From: Loigolactobacillus coryniformis subsp. coryniformis KCTC 3167 = DSM 20001
GTDB taxonomy: Bacteria; Bacillota; Bacilli; Lactobacillales; Lactobacillaceae
Length of the DNA stretch: 64,000 nt
Assembly (NCBI RefSeq): GCF_002706425.1
Contig: NZ_CP017713.1
Coordinates: 682,001-746,000, forward strand
Direction of reading: 5' to 3'
Shown in pieces: positions 31,118-43,031 of this stretch (its first letter is position 1; the number at the start of each line of letters is the position of its first letter). Under the pieces are notes generated by a model, which was not told the origin of the DNA, searched no databases, and saw only the letters and a program-made list of their open reading frames with translations. The position numbers and the translations under genes were made by a program.

Positions 31118-32341
31118 ATGCGAGTAATTACAGATAAACCAGAAGTTTTAGCACCAGCGGGAACGTTGGAAAAATTAAAAGTGGCCATCAATTATGGAGC
31201 CGATGCGGTTTATATTGGCGGTGATGCTTATGGACTACGATCACGTGCAGGTAATTTTTCATTTGATCAGATGCGTGAAGGGGTAGCATATGCTCAGGCA
31301 CACAATGCCAAAGTTTACGTGGCGGCTAATATCGTTGCCCATGAAGGTGATACCGCTGGAGCAGGTCAATTTTTCCGGACATTGCGCGATATTGGCATCA
31401 GCGCAGTGATCGTATCTGATCCTTCATTGATCGAGATCGCAATCACTGAAGCACCTGGCTTACCAGTGCATTTGTCCACACAGGCTTCAGCGACTAACTA
31501 TGAAACCTTGAACTTTTGGCAAGCAGAAGGCTTAGAGCGTGTTGTCTTAGCACGTGAAGTGGGTATTGAGGAGATCAAAGAAATGCGGCGCCATACTGAC
31601 GTTCAGATCGAGGCCTTTATTCACGGTGCTATGTGTATCGGCTATTCGGGGCGTTGTGTGTTGTCGAATCATATGTCGATGCGCGATGCTAATCGTGGTG
31701 GTTGCGCACAGAACTGTCGCTGGAAGTATGATTTATTTGAAATGTCTGGTGGCGAGAAACAGTCACAATTGGAAAATGGCGAGGCTTTTTCAATGAGTGC
31801 CGTTGATATGGCGATGATCGAACATATTCCAGATTTGGTTGAAGCCGGAGTTAATAGTTTTAAGATCGAAGGCCGGATGAAGTCGATCCATTACGTCTCC
31901 ACGGTGGCAAATGTTTATCGGCAAGCAGTGGACAGTTATTGTGCTGACCCTGATCATTATGTTTTGAAGCGTGAATGGGTCGATGAATTATGGAAGGTTG
32001 CACAACGAGAAATGTCAACTGGCTTCTATTATGGCACGCCAACGGCTGATGATGAATTATTTGGTAAGCGGCGTAAACGGCCACAGTATGGGTTCGTCGG
32101 TGAAGTTTTAGATTATGATGCTGAACGTAAAGTGGCCATCGTGCAACAACGGAATAATTTTGGTGTTGGCGACAAAATTGAATTCTACGGACCGCACTTT
32201 ACCCATACAGAGCAAGTGGTTGAACGTTTATGGGATCAAGACAATGATATTTTATATCGCGCCCCGGATGCTATGATGATCTGTCAACTGCCAGTTAAAC
32301 AACCGGTTAAGGCAGGCGATATGATTCGGAAACAGCGGTAA
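31118..32341 (+). CDS. U32-family protein, YrrO/TrhP2-like
   Basis: 407 residues. It opens with PEVLAPAGTLEKLKVAINYG and carries the full U32 signature EAFIHGAMCIGYSGRCVLS followed by RGGCAQNCRWKY, supplying the conserved cysteines thought to bind an iron-sulfur cluster. A C-terminal beta-barrel (about 330-407) is present as in the long members. The frame reaches GTG 31103, but ATG 31118 with a GAGG SD is more likely. Probably tRNA U34 hydroxylation with the preceding gene. Confidence 0.87.
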   Translation: MRVITDKPEVLAPAGTLEKLKVAINYGADAVYIGGDAYGLRSRAGNFSFDQMREGVAYAQAHNAKVYVAANIVAHEGDTAGAGQFFRTLRDIGISAVIVSDPSLIEIAITEAPGLPVHLSTQASATNYETLNFWQAEGLERVVLAREVGIEEIKEMRRHTDVQIEAFIHGAMCIGYSGRCVLSNHMSMRDANRGGCAQNCRWKYDLFEMSGGEKQSQLENGEAFSMSAVDMAMIEHIPDLVEAGVNSFKIEGRMKSIHYVSTVANVYRQAVDSYCADPDHYVLKREWVDELWKVAQREMSTGFYYGTPTADDELFGKRRKRPQYGFVGEVLDYDAERKVAIVQQRNNFGVGDKIEFYGPHFTHTEQVVERLWDQDNDILYRAPDAMMICQLPVKQPVKAGDMIRKQR

Positions 32342-32451
32342 TGTATGTTCAATCAGTTCGTGCAATATGCTGATATCTGAGATTTTCGTTCCAAAAATCA
32401 GCAGTAGTAGGCTGCATTTTATGATCTGAGCGCTTTTGAAAACACTTTGGG

Positions 32452-32480
32452 TTGACAATCTTTAAATAGGCGTGTAAGAT
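32452..32480 (+). promoter_or_regulatory. rpoBC promoter
   Basis: Perfect TTGACA, 17-base spacer, TAAGAT. The leader before rpoB is about 225 bases long. The stretch 32342-32451 upstream shows nothing else. Confidence 0.8.
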
Positions 32481-32484
32481 AAGA

Positions 32485-32633
32485 ATTTGCTAAAAACTGT
32501 GGAATAGTCTAGCCTGCGATCTATTGTCCGTAGGCGGCATATATAGAAAAAAACAAAAGTAGTCGACAAATATCGAATGATAGCGTCCTATTTTTGGTTT
32601 TTTTTTGCCGAAAAACGACTCAGATTAGCAAAT
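32485..32633 (+). ncRNA. Structured rpoB leader (Lacto-rpoB-like)
   Basis: The 5' end of the predicted transcript (32485-32493) pairs over 9 bp with 32625-32633, closing a domain of about 150 bases with inner helices and a T9 tract at 32598-32606. A conserved Lacto-rpoB RNA motif upstream of rpoB in Lactobacillales is known; position and architecture fit, though I could not align it to the model. It may act in attenuation or feedback control of RNA polymerase. Confidence 0.6.
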
Positions 32634-32711
32634 GTAATTTTTATTTAATATTTGTAACAGTAATGTCATATTACGCTAGACGCTACAGAAACCATAGAAG
32701 GAGTGAACAAT

Positions 32712-35700
32712 TTGGCAGGCCATTTAGTTAAATACGGTAAACACCGCACTCGTCGTAGTTATTCACGAATTAAAGAAGTGTTGGATCTCCCTAACTTGAT
32801 CGAGATCCAAAGTAATTCGTATAACTGGTTCTTGGACGAAGGCTTGAAAGAAATGTTCAACGATATCATGCCAATTGATGATTTCGCTGGCAATTTGTCC
32901 TTAGAATTTGTTGATTATGAATTATTAGAACCTAAGTATACGGTGGAAGAAGCTCGGCAACATGATGCCAACTACTCTGCACCATTACACGTTACGTTGC
33001 GTTTAACTAACCATGAAACTGGCGAAATTAAATCACAGAACGTTTTCTTTGGTGATTTTCCGTTAATGACCGACCAAGGTACCTTTATTATCAATGGTGC
33101 TGAACGGGTTATCGTTTCCCAGTTAGTTCGTTCACCAGGGGTTTATTACAACAGTGAAGTGGATAAAAATGGTCGTACAATTTATGGTACAACTGTTATC
33201 CCTAACCGTGGTGCTTGGTTAGAATTAGAAACTGATGCTAAAGATATTTCATATGTTCGAATCGACCGGACACGTAAGATTCCGATGTCTGAATTAATTC
33301 GTGCTTTAGGCTTTGGTTCCGATGACGATATTATCGGCATGTTAGGTAATAACGAAAGCTTAATGTTAACGATGGAAAAAGACGTCCATAAGAATGCGGA
33401 CGATTCGCGTGTTGAAGAAGCCTTAAAAGATATCTACGAACGACTACGCCCAGGTGAACCAAAAACTGCCGATAGCTCACGTAGTTTATTGAATGCGCGC
33501 TTCTTCGATCCGAAACGTTATGATTTAGCAGCGGTTGGTCGTTACAAGATCAACAAAAAGTTATCCTTAAAAACACGCTTGTTGAACCAAACTTTGGCGG
33601 AAACATTAGCTGATCCAGATACTGGTGAAGTTATTGCCCAAAAGGGTGATGTAGTTGATCGTCAAGTAATGGAAAAATTAAGCCCATACTTGGACCGTGA
33701 AGACTTTATGACCACCACTTACACACCATCTGATGAAGGTGCAGTTACAGATCCAATGACGCTACAAACAATCAAGGTTGAATCAAAACGCAATCCTGAA
33801 ACAGTTGTACCGATCATTGGTAATGGTCATATTGAATTAAGCTGGAAACATATTCGTCCTGCCGATATTATTGCTTCAATGAACTACTTCTTGAACTTAC
33901 AAGAAGGTATTGGCTCAACCGATGATATCGACCATTTGGGTAACCGGCGTATTCGTTCAGTTGGTGAGTTATTACAAAATCAATTCCGAATCGGGTTATC
34001 ACGGATGGAACGTGTGGTTCGTGAACGGATGTCAATTCAAGACACTAGCACAGTTACACCGCAACAGTTGATCAACATTCGGCCAGTTGTCGCTTCAATC
34101 AAAGAATTCTTTGGTTCTTCACAATTGTCCCAGTTTATGGATCAAACGAATCCATTAGGTGAATTAACGCATAAGCGTCGTCTATCAGCCTTAGGCCCTG
34201 GTGGTTTAACTCGTGATCGTGCCAGTTATGAAGTCCGGGATGTGCACTACACCCATTATGGTCGTATGTGTCCAATCGAAACACCTGAAGGTCCTAACAT
34301 TGGTTTGATCAATAGTTTGGCTAGTTACGCCGTTGTTAATAAGTATGGTTTTATTGAAACACCATATCGCCGTGTTGACTGGAATACACATAAAGTTACT
34401 GATAAGATCGACTATTTAACTGCCGATGAAGAAGATAACTATGTTGTTGCTCAGGCAAACTCGTTGCTAAACGAAGACGGCTCATTTGTTGATGACACCG
34501 TATTGGCTCGTCGTGAAGAAGATAACTTGGAAATTTCCGTTGATCGTGTCGATTACATGGACGTTTCGCCTAAACAGGTTGTCGCTGTTGCTACTGCCTG
34601 CATTCCTTTCTTGGAAAACGATGATTCTAACCGTGCCTTGATGGGTGCTAACATGCAACGTCAGGCCGTTCCTTTGATCAATCCACATGCACCATTAGTT
34701 GGGACTGGTATGGAATATAAAGCGGCTCATGACTCAGGGACTGCTGTTGTTGCTAAGAACGCTGGTACAGTTGAATATGTTGATGCTAAACAAGTTCGTG
34801 TTCGGCGTGAAGATGGTTCATTAGATAAATATGATTTAATGAAATATCGTCGTTCAAACTCAGGTAAGAGTTATAACCAACGTCCAATCGTTAAACTTGG
34901 CGATCATATTGACGTTAGCGAAATCTTAGCTGATGGTCCAGCCATGGAAAATGGGGAACTTGCCTTAGGTCAGAACCCAATTATTGCCTTCATGACTTGG
35001 AATATGTACAACTATGAAGATGCAATCGTCTTATCCGAAAAATTAGTTCGCGAAGATGCTTATACGTCGATCCATATTGAAGAATATGAATCAGAAGCAC
35101 GTGATACTAAATTAGGACCTGAAGAAATTACCCGTGAAATTCCTAACGTCGGTGAAGATGCGTTGAAAGACCTCGATGAATTCGGGATCGTCCGCATTGG
35201 TGCTGAAGTTAAGGATGGCGATTTGTTAGTCGGTAAGGTGACACCTAAAGGGGTTACGGAACTTTCTGCAGAAGAACGGTTATTGCATGCAATCTTCGGT
35301 GAAAAAGCGCGTGAAGTCCGTGATACGTCACTCCGTGTACCTCATGGTGGCGGTGGGATTATCCAAGACGTTAAGATCTTTACCCGTGAAGCTGGTGATG
35401 AATTATCACCTGGTGTTAATATGATGGTTCGTGTTTATATCGCCCAGAAACGTAAGATCCAAGTCGGCGATAAAATGGCCGGCCGTCATGGTAACAAAGG
35501 GACGGTTTCAATCGTTGTCCCTGAAGAGGATATGCCATTCTTACCAGATGGTACGCCAGTTGATATCTGCTTGAGCCCAATGGGTGTGCCTTCCCGTATG
35601 AACATCGGTCAGGTGATCGAATTGCATTTAGGGATGGCCGCACGTAATTTAGGTATTCATGTAGCAACACCTGTCTTTGATGGTGCACAGGATCAAGATA

Positions 35701-36302
35701 TCTGGGCAGCCGTTAAGGAAGCCGGCATGGATGACGATGCGAAGTCAGTTCTTTATGATGGCCGCACCGGTGAACCATTTGCTAACCGTGTTTCTGTCGG
35801 GGTTATGTACTACATGAAGTTAGCCCACATGGTTGATGATAAGATGCATGCTCGTTCGATTGGACCTTACTCATTAGTTACGCAACAACCATTAGGTGGT
35901 AAAGCCCAATTTGGTGGTCAGCGTTTCGGTGAAATGGAAGTTTGGGCCCTTGAAGCTTACGGTGCAGCTTATACCTTACAAGAAATCTTGACTTACAAGT
36001 CTGATGACGTGGTTGGTCGTGTCAAGACCTACGAAGCCATTGTCAAAGGTGAACCAATTCCAAAACCAGGTGTTCCGGAATCATTCCGTGTCTTGGTCAA
36101 AGAATTACAATCACTTGGTCTAGATATGAAAGTCTTAGATGCTGACAAGCAAGAAATTGAATTACGCGACATGGACGATGAAGACGATGAAGTCGTTAGC
36201 GTCGATGCTTTGAGCAAGTTTGCCAAAGAGCAAGAAGCACAAAAGGCAAAGAAGGCTGCAGAAGAAGCAGCTAATGCTAGCGGCGACAGCGACAACAAAT
36301 AG
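32712..36302 (+). CDS. rpoB: DNA-directed RNA polymerase beta subunit
   Basis: 1196 residues. All beta-subunit regions are present, including the rifampicin cluster [20 protein letters not shown] with [12 protein letters not shown] (wild-type pattern) and the C-terminal [18 protein letters not shown]. The longest frame starts at GTG 32703, but that codon is part of the AAGGAG SD; TTG 32712 ([17 protein letters not shown]) has 8-base spacing. An acidic, Ala/Lys-rich tail ends the protein. rpoC follows after 12 bases. Confidence 0.98.
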   Translation: MAGHLVKYGKHRTRRSYSRIKEVLDLPNLIEIQSNSYNWFLDEGLKEMFNDIMPIDDFAGNLSLEFVDYELLEPKYTVEEARQHDANYSAPLHVTLRLTNHETGEIKSQNVFFGDFPLMTDQGTFIINGAERVIVSQLVRSPGVYYNSEVDKNGRTIYGTTVIPNRGAWLELETDAKDISYVRIDRTRKIPMSELIRALGFGSDDDIIGMLGNNESLMLTMEKDVHKNADDSRVEEALKDIYERLRPGEPKTADSSRSLLNARFFDPKRYDLAAVGRYKINKKLSLKTRLLNQTLAETLADPDTGEVIAQKGDVVDRQVMEKLSPYLDREDFMTTTYTPSDEGAVTDPMTLQTIKVESKRNPETVVPIIGNGHIELSWKHIRPADIIASMNYFLNLQEGIGSTDDIDHLGNRRIRSVGELLQNQFRIGLSRMERVVRERMSIQDTSTVTPQQLINIRPVVASIKEFFGSSQLSQFMDQTNPLGELTHKRRLSALGPGGLTRDRASYEVRDVHYTHYGRMCPIETPEGPNIGLINSLASYAVVNKYGFIETPYRRVDWNTHKVTDKIDYLTADEEDNYVVAQANSLLNEDGSFVDDTVLARREEDNLEISVDRVDYMDVSPKQVVAVATACIPFLENDDSNRALMGANMQRQAVPLINPHAPLVGTGMEYKAAHDSGTAVVAKNAGTVEYVDAKQVRVRREDGSLDKYDLMKYRRSNSGKSYNQRPIVKLGDHIDVSEILADGPAMENGELALGQNPIIAFMTWNMYNYEDAIVLSEKLVREDAYTSIHIEEYESEARDTKLGPEEITREIPNVGEDALKDLDEFGIVRIGAEVKDGDLLVGKVTPKGVTELSAEERLLHAIFGEKAREVRDTSLRVPHGGGGIIQDVKIFTREAGDELSPGVNMMVRVYIAQKRKIQVGDKMAGRHGNKGTVSIVVPEEDMPFLPDGTPVDICLSPMGVPSRMNIGQVIELHLGMAARNLGIHVATPVFDGAQDQDIWAAVKEAGMDDDAKSVLYDGRTGEPFANRVSVGVMYYMKLAHMVDDKMHARSIGPYSLVTQQPLGGKAQFGGQRFGEMEVWALEAYGAAYTLQEILTYKSDDVVGRVKTYEAIVKGEPIPKPGVPESFRVLVKELQSLGLDMKVLDADKQEIELRDMDDEDDEVVSVDALSKFAKEQEAQKAKKAAEEAANASGDSDNK

Positions 36303-36314
36303 GAGGTCAGCTAA

Positions 36315-39300
36315 GTGATAGACGTCAATAAATTTGAGAGTATGCAGATTGGTTTGGCATCTCCCGATAAAATTCGTAGTTGGTCTTATGGCGAAGTAAA
36401 AAAGCCTGAAACGATCAACTACCGGACACTCAAACCAGAGCGTGATGGTTTGTTCGACGAACGTATCTTCGGACCAACCAAAGACTGGGAATGTGCCTGC
36501 GGTAAGTACAAACGGATCCGTTACAAGGGGATCGTCTGTGACCGTTGTGGTGTCGAGGTTACCCGCTCTAAAGTACGTCGTGAACGGATGGGTCATATTG
36601 AATTAGCTGCCCCCGTTTCACATATCTGGTACTTCAAAGGTATCCCTAGCCGGATGGGCTTAGTTTTAGACATGAGCCCACGTGCCTTAGAAGAAATCAT
36701 TTATTTCGCATCATATGTCGTTATCGATCCTGGCGACACAGTATTAGAAAAGAAACAATTACTGACTGAACGTGAATATCGTGAAAAATATGACCAATAT
36801 GGCAAAGGCTTCAAAGCAGCAATGGGCGCTGAAGCCATCAAGGAATTATTAAACGATGTTGACCTTGAAAAAGAAGTCGGTGAATTGAAGGAAGATTTGA
36901 AGACTGCCCAAGGCCAAAAGCGGACACGTGCCGTTCGTCGCTTGGACATTTTGGAAGCTTTCCGTCAATCTGGTAATGAACCAAGTTGGATGGTTATGGA
37001 TGCAATTCCTGTCATTCCACCTGATTTACGGCCAATGGTTCAGTTGGAAGGTGGTCGTTTTGCGACTTCCGATCTGAACGACTTATACCGGCGGGTTATT
37101 AACCGGAATAACCGTTTGAAGCGTTTATTGGACTTAAATGCACCAAATATTATCGTACAAAACGAAAAGCGGATGTTACAAGAAGCCGTTGATGCGTTGA
37201 TCGATAATGGTCGCCGTGGCCGTCCCGTAACGGGTCCTGGTAACCGTCCATTGAAGTCACTTTCCCATATGTTAAAGGGTAAGCAAGGACGTTTCCGTCA
37301 GAACTTGTTAGGTAAGCGTGTCGATTATTCTGGTCGTTCGGTTATTGATGTCGGCCCTACCTTGAAGTTCTATCAATGTGGTTTACCACGTGAAATGGCG
37401 TTGGAATTATTCAAGCCATTTGTTATGCGCGAATTGGTTAAACGCGAATTAGCTTCTAACATTAAGAACGCTAAGCGTAAGATCGATCGCCGTGATGATG
37501 ATATCTGGGATGTTTTAGAAGACGTGATCAAGGAACATCCAGTTCTATTGAACCGCGCACCTACATTGCATCGTTTGGGTATTCAAGCGTTCGAACCTGT
37601 CTTGGTTGATGGTAAGTCAATTCGTTTACACCCATTGGCTTGTGAAGCTTATAATGCCGATTTTGATGGTGATCAGATGGCGATCCACGTGCCTTTATCT
37701 GATGAAGCACAAGCAGAAGCTCGTTTGCTGATGTTAGCTGCCCACCATATCTTGGCACCTAAAGATGGTAAGCCAATCGCAACACCTTCACAGGACGTTG
37801 TGCTAGGTAACTACTTCTTAACTTCTGAAGAAGCAGGGGTTATCGGTGAAGGTATGATCTTCAAAGATAGCAATGAAGTTTTGATGGCCTTACAAAATGG
37901 TTATGTGCAATTGCATACTCGGATCGGTTTGGCAACCAACTCATTACCTGACAAACCATTTACGCCAGAACAACGGCAAAAAGTGATGTTGACATCAGTT
38001 GGTAAAGTCATGTTCAACGAGATCTTGCCAAAGGATTTAGTTTACTTGAACGAACCAACTAATGGTAACTTGATGGAAGGTATCGACGACAAATTCTTTG
38101 TTGAACCTGGTACTGACGTTAAAGCTTTGTTAGCTGATCGTGATTTGATTGCACCATTTGGTAAAGGCTTCTTAGCTGATATCATTGCCCAAGTCTTTAA
38201 TGTTTATCGGGTAACGGAAACTTCTGAACTACTTGATCGGATGAAGACTTTAGGTTACACGCAGGCAACCAATTCTGGGATCACAGTCGGTGTCGCCGAT
38301 GTCAAAGATTTACCAGAAAAACCTGCTTTGGTGGCTGATGCACATAAACAAGTTGCAACGATCACTAAGCAGTTCCGTCGTGGTTTGATCACCGATGAAG
38401 AACGTTACCAACGTGTTATCGGCGTTTGGAACGGTGTCAAAGATCAGATCCAGAAACGACTAATGGACAACATGCCAGCTAATAACCCAATCTTCATGAT
38501 GAGTGATTCTGGTGCCCGTGGTAACGTGTCTAACTTTACACAGTTAGCCGGTATGCGTGGCTTGATGGCCGCACCTAATGGTCAGATCATGGAATTGCCT
38601 GTCATTTCTAACTTCCGTGAAGGCTTATCCGTCATGGAAATGTTTATCTCGACCCATGGTGCCCGTAAAGGGATGACCGATACGGCGTTGAAGACCGCTA
38701 ACTCCGGTTACTTAACTCGTCGTTTGGTCGATGTAGCTCAGGATGTCATCATTCGTGATGAAGACTGTGGTACTGATCGTGGTTTAGATGTTTCTGCCAT
38801 TACAGAAGGTAACGAAGTGATCGAACCGTTATACGATCGTCTCTTAGGTCGTTATACGATGAAGTCAGTCTTTAATCCTGAAACTGGGGCAGAAATCGTT
38901 GGTAAGAACGTTATGATCGACGAAGTCATTGCACAACAAATTATTGATGCTGGCGTTAAAACTGTCACAATTCGTTCGGTCTTCACATGTAACACTGAAC
39001 ATGGTGTCTGCAAGTATTGTTATGGTCGTAACTTGGCAACTGGGGAAACGGTTGAAGTTGGTGAAGCAGTAGGTACTGTCGCTGCGCAATCAATCGGTGA
39101 ACCTGGTACTCAGTTAACCATGCGTACATTCCATACCGGTGGTGTTGCCGGGGGCGATATTACCCAAGGGTTGCCGCGTGTGCAAGAAATTATGGAAGCA
39201 CGTAATCCTAAAGGTTTGGCGACTATTACTGAAGTTACTGGTGAAATTACGGCAATCGATGAAAATCCTGCTGATCACACGAAAGAAATCACGGTCCAAG

Positions 39301-39962
39301 GTGAAACGGATACGCGGACTTATAGCGTACCATTTACCGCACGTGTACGAGTTCAAGAAGGCGACTATATCCATCGCGGTGAAGCTTTAACTGGTGGTTC
39401 AATTGATCCTAAACAGTTATTGCAAGTTCGCGATCGGCTTTCAACGGAAATCTACATGTTACGTGAAATCCAACGTGTTTACCGGTCACAGGGTGTTGAA
39501 GTGTCTGATAAGCATATGGAAGTTATGGTTCGGCAGATGTTACGTAAAGTTCGGATCATGGATCCAGGCGATACCGACATCTTACCTGGTACTTTAATGG
39601 ATATTGCCGACTTCAAACGTCAAAACTATAAGACTTTGATCTCCGGTGGTATTCCTGCGACTTCACGGCCAGTCTTGTTAGGGATTACTAAGGCAGCCTT
39701 GGAAACAAATAGTTTCTTATCTGCGGCTTCCTTCCAGGAAACAACGCGTGTCTTAACTGATGCGGCAATTCGTGGTAAAAATGATCCATTACTTGGTTTG
39801 AAGGAAAATGTTATTATCGGTAAGATTATTCCTGCTGGTACTGGTATGGCGAAGTATCGTCATATGGAACCAAAAGGCGTCGGTGCCGTATCACAAAATG
39901 TCTACTCAATCAGTGATTTAGAAGAGAAGATGGCAAGTGATAACAAGGACCAATCCAAATAA
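36315..39962 (+). CDS. rpoC: DNA-directed RNA polymerase beta' subunit
   Basis: 1215 residues. The N-terminal zinc ribbon CACGKYK/CDRCGV, the catalytic Mg-binding motif NADFDGDQM, the trigger-loop/bridge-helix region and the second zinc site (CGTDRG, then [13 protein letters not shown]) are all visible. GTG start with an AGGAGGT SD. It closes the rpoBC operon at a strong terminator. Confidence 0.98.
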   Translation: MIDVNKFESMQIGLASPDKIRSWSYGEVKKPETINYRTLKPERDGLFDERIFGPTKDWECACGKYKRIRYKGIVCDRCGVEVTRSKVRRERMGHIELAAPVSHIWYFKGIPSRMGLVLDMSPRALEEIIYFASYVVIDPGDTVLEKKQLLTEREYREKYDQYGKGFKAAMGAEAIKELLNDVDLEKEVGELKEDLKTAQGQKRTRAVRRLDILEAFRQSGNEPSWMVMDAIPVIPPDLRPMVQLEGGRFATSDLNDLYRRVINRNNRLKRLLDLNAPNIIVQNEKRMLQEAVDALIDNGRRGRPVTGPGNRPLKSLSHMLKGKQGRFRQNLLGKRVDYSGRSVIDVGPTLKFYQCGLPREMALELFKPFVMRELVKRELASNIKNAKRKIDRRDDDIWDVLEDVIKEHPVLLNRAPTLHRLGIQAFEPVLVDGKSIRLHPLACEAYNADFDGDQMAIHVPLSDEAQAEARLLMLAAHHILAPKDGKPIATPSQDVVLGNYFLTSEEAGVIGEGMIFKDSNEVLMALQNGYVQLHTRIGLATNSLPDKPFTPEQRQKVMLTSVGKVMFNEILPKDLVYLNEPTNGNLMEGIDDKFFVEPGTDVKALLADRDLIAPFGKGFLADIIAQVFNVYRVTETSELLDRMKTLGYTQATNSGITVGVADVKDLPEKPALVADAHKQVATITKQFRRGLITDEERYQRVIGVWNGVKDQIQKRLMDNMPANNPIFMMSDSGARGNVSNFTQLAGMRGLMAAPNGQIMELPVISNFREGLSVMEMFISTHGARKGMTDTALKTANSGYLTRRLVDVAQDVIIRDEDCGTDRGLDVSAITEGNEVIEPLYDRLLGRYTMKSVFNPETGAEIVGKNVMIDEVIAQQIIDAGVKTVTIRSVFTCNTEHGVCKYCYGRNLATGETVEVGEAVGTVAAQSIGEPGTQLTMRTFHTGGVAGGDITQGLPRVQEIMEARNPKGLATITEVTGEITAIDENPADHTKEITVQGETDTRTYSVPFTARVRVQEGDYIHRGEALTGGSIDPKQLLQVRDRLSTEIYMLREIQRVYRSQGVEVSDKHMEVMVRQMLRKVRIMDPGDTDILPGTLMDIADFKRQNYKTLISGGIPATSRPVLLGITKAALETNSFLSAASFQETTRVLTDAAIRGKNDPLLGLKENVIIGKIIPAGTGMAKYRHMEPKGVGAVSQNVYSISDLEEKMASDNKDQSK

Positions 39963-39973
39963 AGTAAATTAAG

Positions 39974-40020
39974 AGAGCGACTTTTGAACTGCAGTAATGC
40001 AGCGCAAAAGTCGCTCTTTT
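39974..40020 (+). terminator. rpoBC terminator
   Basis: A 13-bp stem (39974-39986 with 40005-40017) with an inner CTGCA/TGCAG hairpin and a T tract. Confidence 0.9.
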
Positions 40021-40084
40021 GTATAGCTAAAATATTAAAGGACTGGAAACGCCTTCGGACTTAGATTAGAATAATAAACTAAGT

Positions 40085-41641
40085 CGTGAAAGTTCCAATT
40101 CGAGTAATCCCTTAGTCCACCAAGCTTTACAGCCTAAAAATTAACCTTCAACTATTGCTCATGCTCAGCGTGATCAGCGCCGAAGTTTGAATCGATAAGC
40201 CATTTAAAAATTGGTCAATCAGTGTCTTGATCTGCGCAGTCATTTTTGCAGGTGATTTAGTCACCTTTAGGTTAGTCAACTCACCTAGTAACTGGCCGAT
40301 TGCAGTCGCCAGATCAATGATCGGCAGTAAGGTATCCAATTGATAGAAAATATCGCCAATCGTTGGGTCGCCTGGTTGGCGCCGCTGTTGCCAAGCCAAC
40401 AGATCATAGGTCATCATGGTCACAGCCATATGCGCACAAAGCCCGTCATAATCCTGGATCTGAGTCTGATCAAGGCGTAAATATTGTTTGGCGGCCTTAA
40501 AATAGTTCTCAATCTGCCAACGGCGACTATAAAGTTGAATGATCGCTGCCGGGGTCAGATTGGTTTTTGTGGTCGCTAACACCAGGTAGTCGTTGGCGCA
40601 ATGGCGTTTAGCGACAAAAACTAAGCGTAACGGTAACTTTGCGGTAGCGGTCTGAACCACGCAACTATATAAATAGTCGGCTCGTGGTTGACGATGCGAT
40701 TGACGTAAGTACTGATAGAGCGTTTTGACGGTGTATTGGCGGCCACGATAGCGGTAATAGATCTTCTTGGTCCGTTTAAGCATGCCAATACCGATCAACT
40801 TTTGGTCGTTTAACGCCGCAAACATTTTAGGCGAGGTAAACCAACTATCGAATAGCACATATTTAGCTTTGAGCCCATTTGCCCGCGCTTGCTTGATCAG
40901 TTCTAGTGCGACCGCTGGCATTGGCCGCATCGCTTGGGCCCGCCGTTGTCCGGCTAAGGTGCGTTGATCTAAAGTTTTAGCTGGTGTGCCCACCCGATTA
41001 CGTGCTTTCTGTGACGACAAAACTGCCGTCGTGACTGGCAACACGAGCTGGCCGTTACTCCAAGCCAAGGTCAAACCACGGTAACCTTTTAAGTAGCGTT
41101 GCCGATCATGATCGAAGGTGTTGGCTAAAAGCTCGGTTTGTTTCGCATTCAGTCGTGAGATCAGGGTGTCATCAATGATCAGCGCACCACTTTTGCGGGC
41201 GTCGAGCCACTGTGCTAGGCCAGTAATCACCCGTTGTGCCAATAAACAACTAAGCCGTTGCCAATTGATCCGACCGTCATTCAAGATATTGTAGACCGTG
41301 CGTTTGGTACACATGCCTGGTGCTTCTGCTCGGTAAAGTGTCCGCCGCTGGAAAATAACCTTGAGTAACCAAATCAAGATTGCAGTTAGTGAAACGTTAG
41401 AATGGCGGTGATCATTGAGCAAGCGGACCAAAGCTGGTAGGTGCGCCAAGGCACAAAATTGGGTAATTATTTTAAAACTTGATTTTTCAATTTTATTTTG
41501 CGGTATACTAGCCATAGCACAAGCACTCCTTTGTATCGTGGTTTAGACGACTCAAGTATACTTCAAGGAGCTGCTTGTGTTTAATTTTGGGCTAAAATAA
41601 CCTAGTGCAATCAGGGTTTAGCTGGGTTTTGAACTTTCACG
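40085..41641 (-). mobile_element. IS4-family insertion sequence
   Basis: About 1557 bp. The ends share CGTGAAAGTTC as an inverted repeat (40085-40095 and the complement of 41631-41641), with weaker similarity continuing inward. It carries one intact transposase gene on the minus strand. No convincing target duplication is seen at these borders, so the exact ends may differ or one flank was rearranged. It sits just behind the rpoC terminator. Confidence 0.75.
40148..41515 (-). CDS. IS4-family transposase
   Basis: 455 residues with a DDE core: first Asp in LIIDDTLISR, second in YVLFDSWFTS, and the IS4 YREK signature Y-2-R-3-E-6-K in YSRRWQIENYFKAAK. The ATG follows an AAAGGAG SD. Length and motifs look complete, so the protein should be functional. 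Confidence 0.92.
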   Translation of the reverse strand: MASIPQNKIEKSSFKIITQFCALAHLPALVRLLNDHRHSNVSLTAILIWLLKVIFQRRTLYRAEAPGMCTKRTVYNILNDGRINWQRLSCLLAQRVITGLAQWLDARKSGALIIDDTLISRLNAKQTELLANTFDHDRQRYLKGYRGLTLAWSNGQLVLPVTTAVLSSQKARNRVGTPAKTLDQRTLAGQRRAQAMRPMPAVALELIKQARANGLKAKYVLFDSWFTSPKMFAALNDQKLIGIGMLKRTKKIYYRYRGRQYTVKTLYQYLRQSHRQPRADYLYSCVVQTATAKLPLRLVFVAKRHCANDYLVLATTKTNLTPAAIIQLYSRRWQIENYFKAAKQYLRLDQTQIQDYDGLCAHMAVTMMTYDLLAWQQRRQPGDPTIGDIFYQLDTLLPIIDLATAIGQLLGELTNLKVTKSPAKMTAQIKTLIDQFLNGLSIQTSALITLSMSNS

Positions 41642-42333
41642 GTTTAGATAATAAAGATATCGGTTATACAAAGTTATAATATAAAATGCGCGCGTTTTAT
41701 AATCAAGTTAGCCAATTAGATCCGGCTAATTGAAAAAATAAAAAACACCAAGACAAATCTCTGTTATCATTGATGTTCCAACACAAAAATGAAAGAGGTT
41801 ATTGTCTGGATGCAAGAACAGAATACCACAGTCCGAGAAAAAGGTCACCACCTAACTTCATTTGAGCGCGGCAGAATCGCCACGCTACACAGCCAAGGAT
41901 ACTCTAACCGCGCAATTGCTAGAGTTATCGGCGTTTGTCATCAAACAATCAGTAATGAACTACGCCGTGGTGAGATCGACCAAGTTAAAAAAGTGAACGG
42001 TCAACGGCAATATCACCGCGAGTACTCGCCAGAAGCGGCACAGGCCAAATACGAAGCTAACCGAATGTCCTGTCATCGACCTTTGAAACTCGCTGGTGTC
42101 GCTGACTTTATCAACTACTTTACGGCCCATTTGCACCAAGACGGTTGGTCGCCTGATGCCGCGGTGGGCCGCGCTAAACTTGAAGGCTTATATCAACCTG
42201 AGGAGATGGTTTCGACCAAGACGTTATACCACTATATCGATGCGCAACTACTTGAAGTCCGTAATCTTGATCTGCTCGAAAAAAACCGGCGCCGCACCAA
42301 ACACCACCATTCACCCAAGCATAAGCGTCTGGC

Positions 42334-42373
42334 CGGACGAAGTATCGAAGAGCGACCTAAAAGTATTGATCAG
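42334..42373 (+). repeat. 40-bp direct repeat, copy 1 (inside IS30 transposase)
   Basis: Identical to 42406-42445. The two copies flank a 32-base segment of unknown source. Confidence 0.92.
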
Positions 42374-42405
42374 GTGGTTCGCTGACAAGACTATCTCCAT
42401 AATTG

Positions 42406-42445
42406 CGGACGAAGTATCGAAGAGCGACCTAAAAGTATTGATCAG
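42406..42445 (+). repeat. 40-bp direct repeat, copy 2 (inside IS30 transposase)
   Basis: Second perfect copy; its downstream side continues into the normal transposase sequence. Confidence 0.92.
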
Positions 42446-43031
42446 CGCCAAGAGTTCGGTCACTTTGAGTTGGATACCGTAGTCGGTAAACGTAACGGCC
42501 AAGAAAGTGTCATTCTAACGCTGATCGAGCGCCAATCTCGCTGTCAGATCCTGCGTTTGATTGATGGCCGTGACGCCGATTCAGTCAACTACGAACTGGC
42601 TAAGATCTGCCAAGAATACGGGCACATCATGAAGTCCGTTACCGCTGACAACGGGGCAGAATTCGCAGCGGCGGGGACGGTGCTTGACGGGGTTGCCGAC
42701 CTTTATTATGCCCACCCTTACCGCTCTTCAGAACGAGGCACAAATGAGGCGCATAATCGAATGATCCGTCGTGATGTGCCTAAGGGCCTGTCCATGGATA
42801 CTTTAGGCCCTAGTGATATCCAAGCAGTGGAAGCCAAGCTAAACAACTTACCACGCCGGCAGTCAGGTTACCAAACCCCAAAAGAGCTTTTCTCCGCTGC
42901 CGCTGGCTAAAGATTGAATCTTTAAAATATGAATATCAATGAAAATACTGTCTTGCCGGGATTTATTGCGTGGCTAATTTGTTCTTGCAATTTGGGATAA
43001 TATAAAATGAGTTGGATACGGGGGTATAAGA

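Larger units (their letters stand above)
41810..42910 (+). pseudogene. IS30-family transposase, interrupted by a 72-bp insertion
   Basis: The N-terminal part (to 42385) has the IS30 helix-turn-helix LTSFERGRIATLHSQGYSNR and RVIGVCHQTISNELRRG; the C-terminal part from about 42446 has the DDE core FGHFELDTVVGKR, VTADNGAEF and RGTNEAHNRMIRR. Both are in the same frame. Between them a 40-bp sequence is repeated (42334-42373 and 42406-42445) around 32 unique bases, adding exactly 72 bp with an in-frame TGA at 42383-42385. Without it the protein would be about 342-349 residues, the normal length. ATG 41810 has a GAGG SD. Confidence 0.88.
41749..42955 (+). mobile_element. IS30-family insertion sequence (inactivated)
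   Basis: About 1207 bp between imperfect inverted repeats: CAAGACA followed by TCATTGATGTTC on the left (41749-41755 and 41767-41778) and the complement of GAATATCAATGA and TGTCTTG on the right (42931-42942 and 42949-42955). Contains one transposase frame broken by an internal insertion. Target duplication not identified. Confidence 0.75.

Noticed and set aside
40085-41641. Target-site duplication of the IS4 element
   Set aside because: Bases flanking the inferred ends share only GT, less than the family usually leaves, so no duplication is claimed.
42311-42502. Minus-strand frame across the IS30 repeat region
   Set aside because: It is the translated complement of the duplicated 40-bp sequence, giving a repeated peptide; no gene signals.
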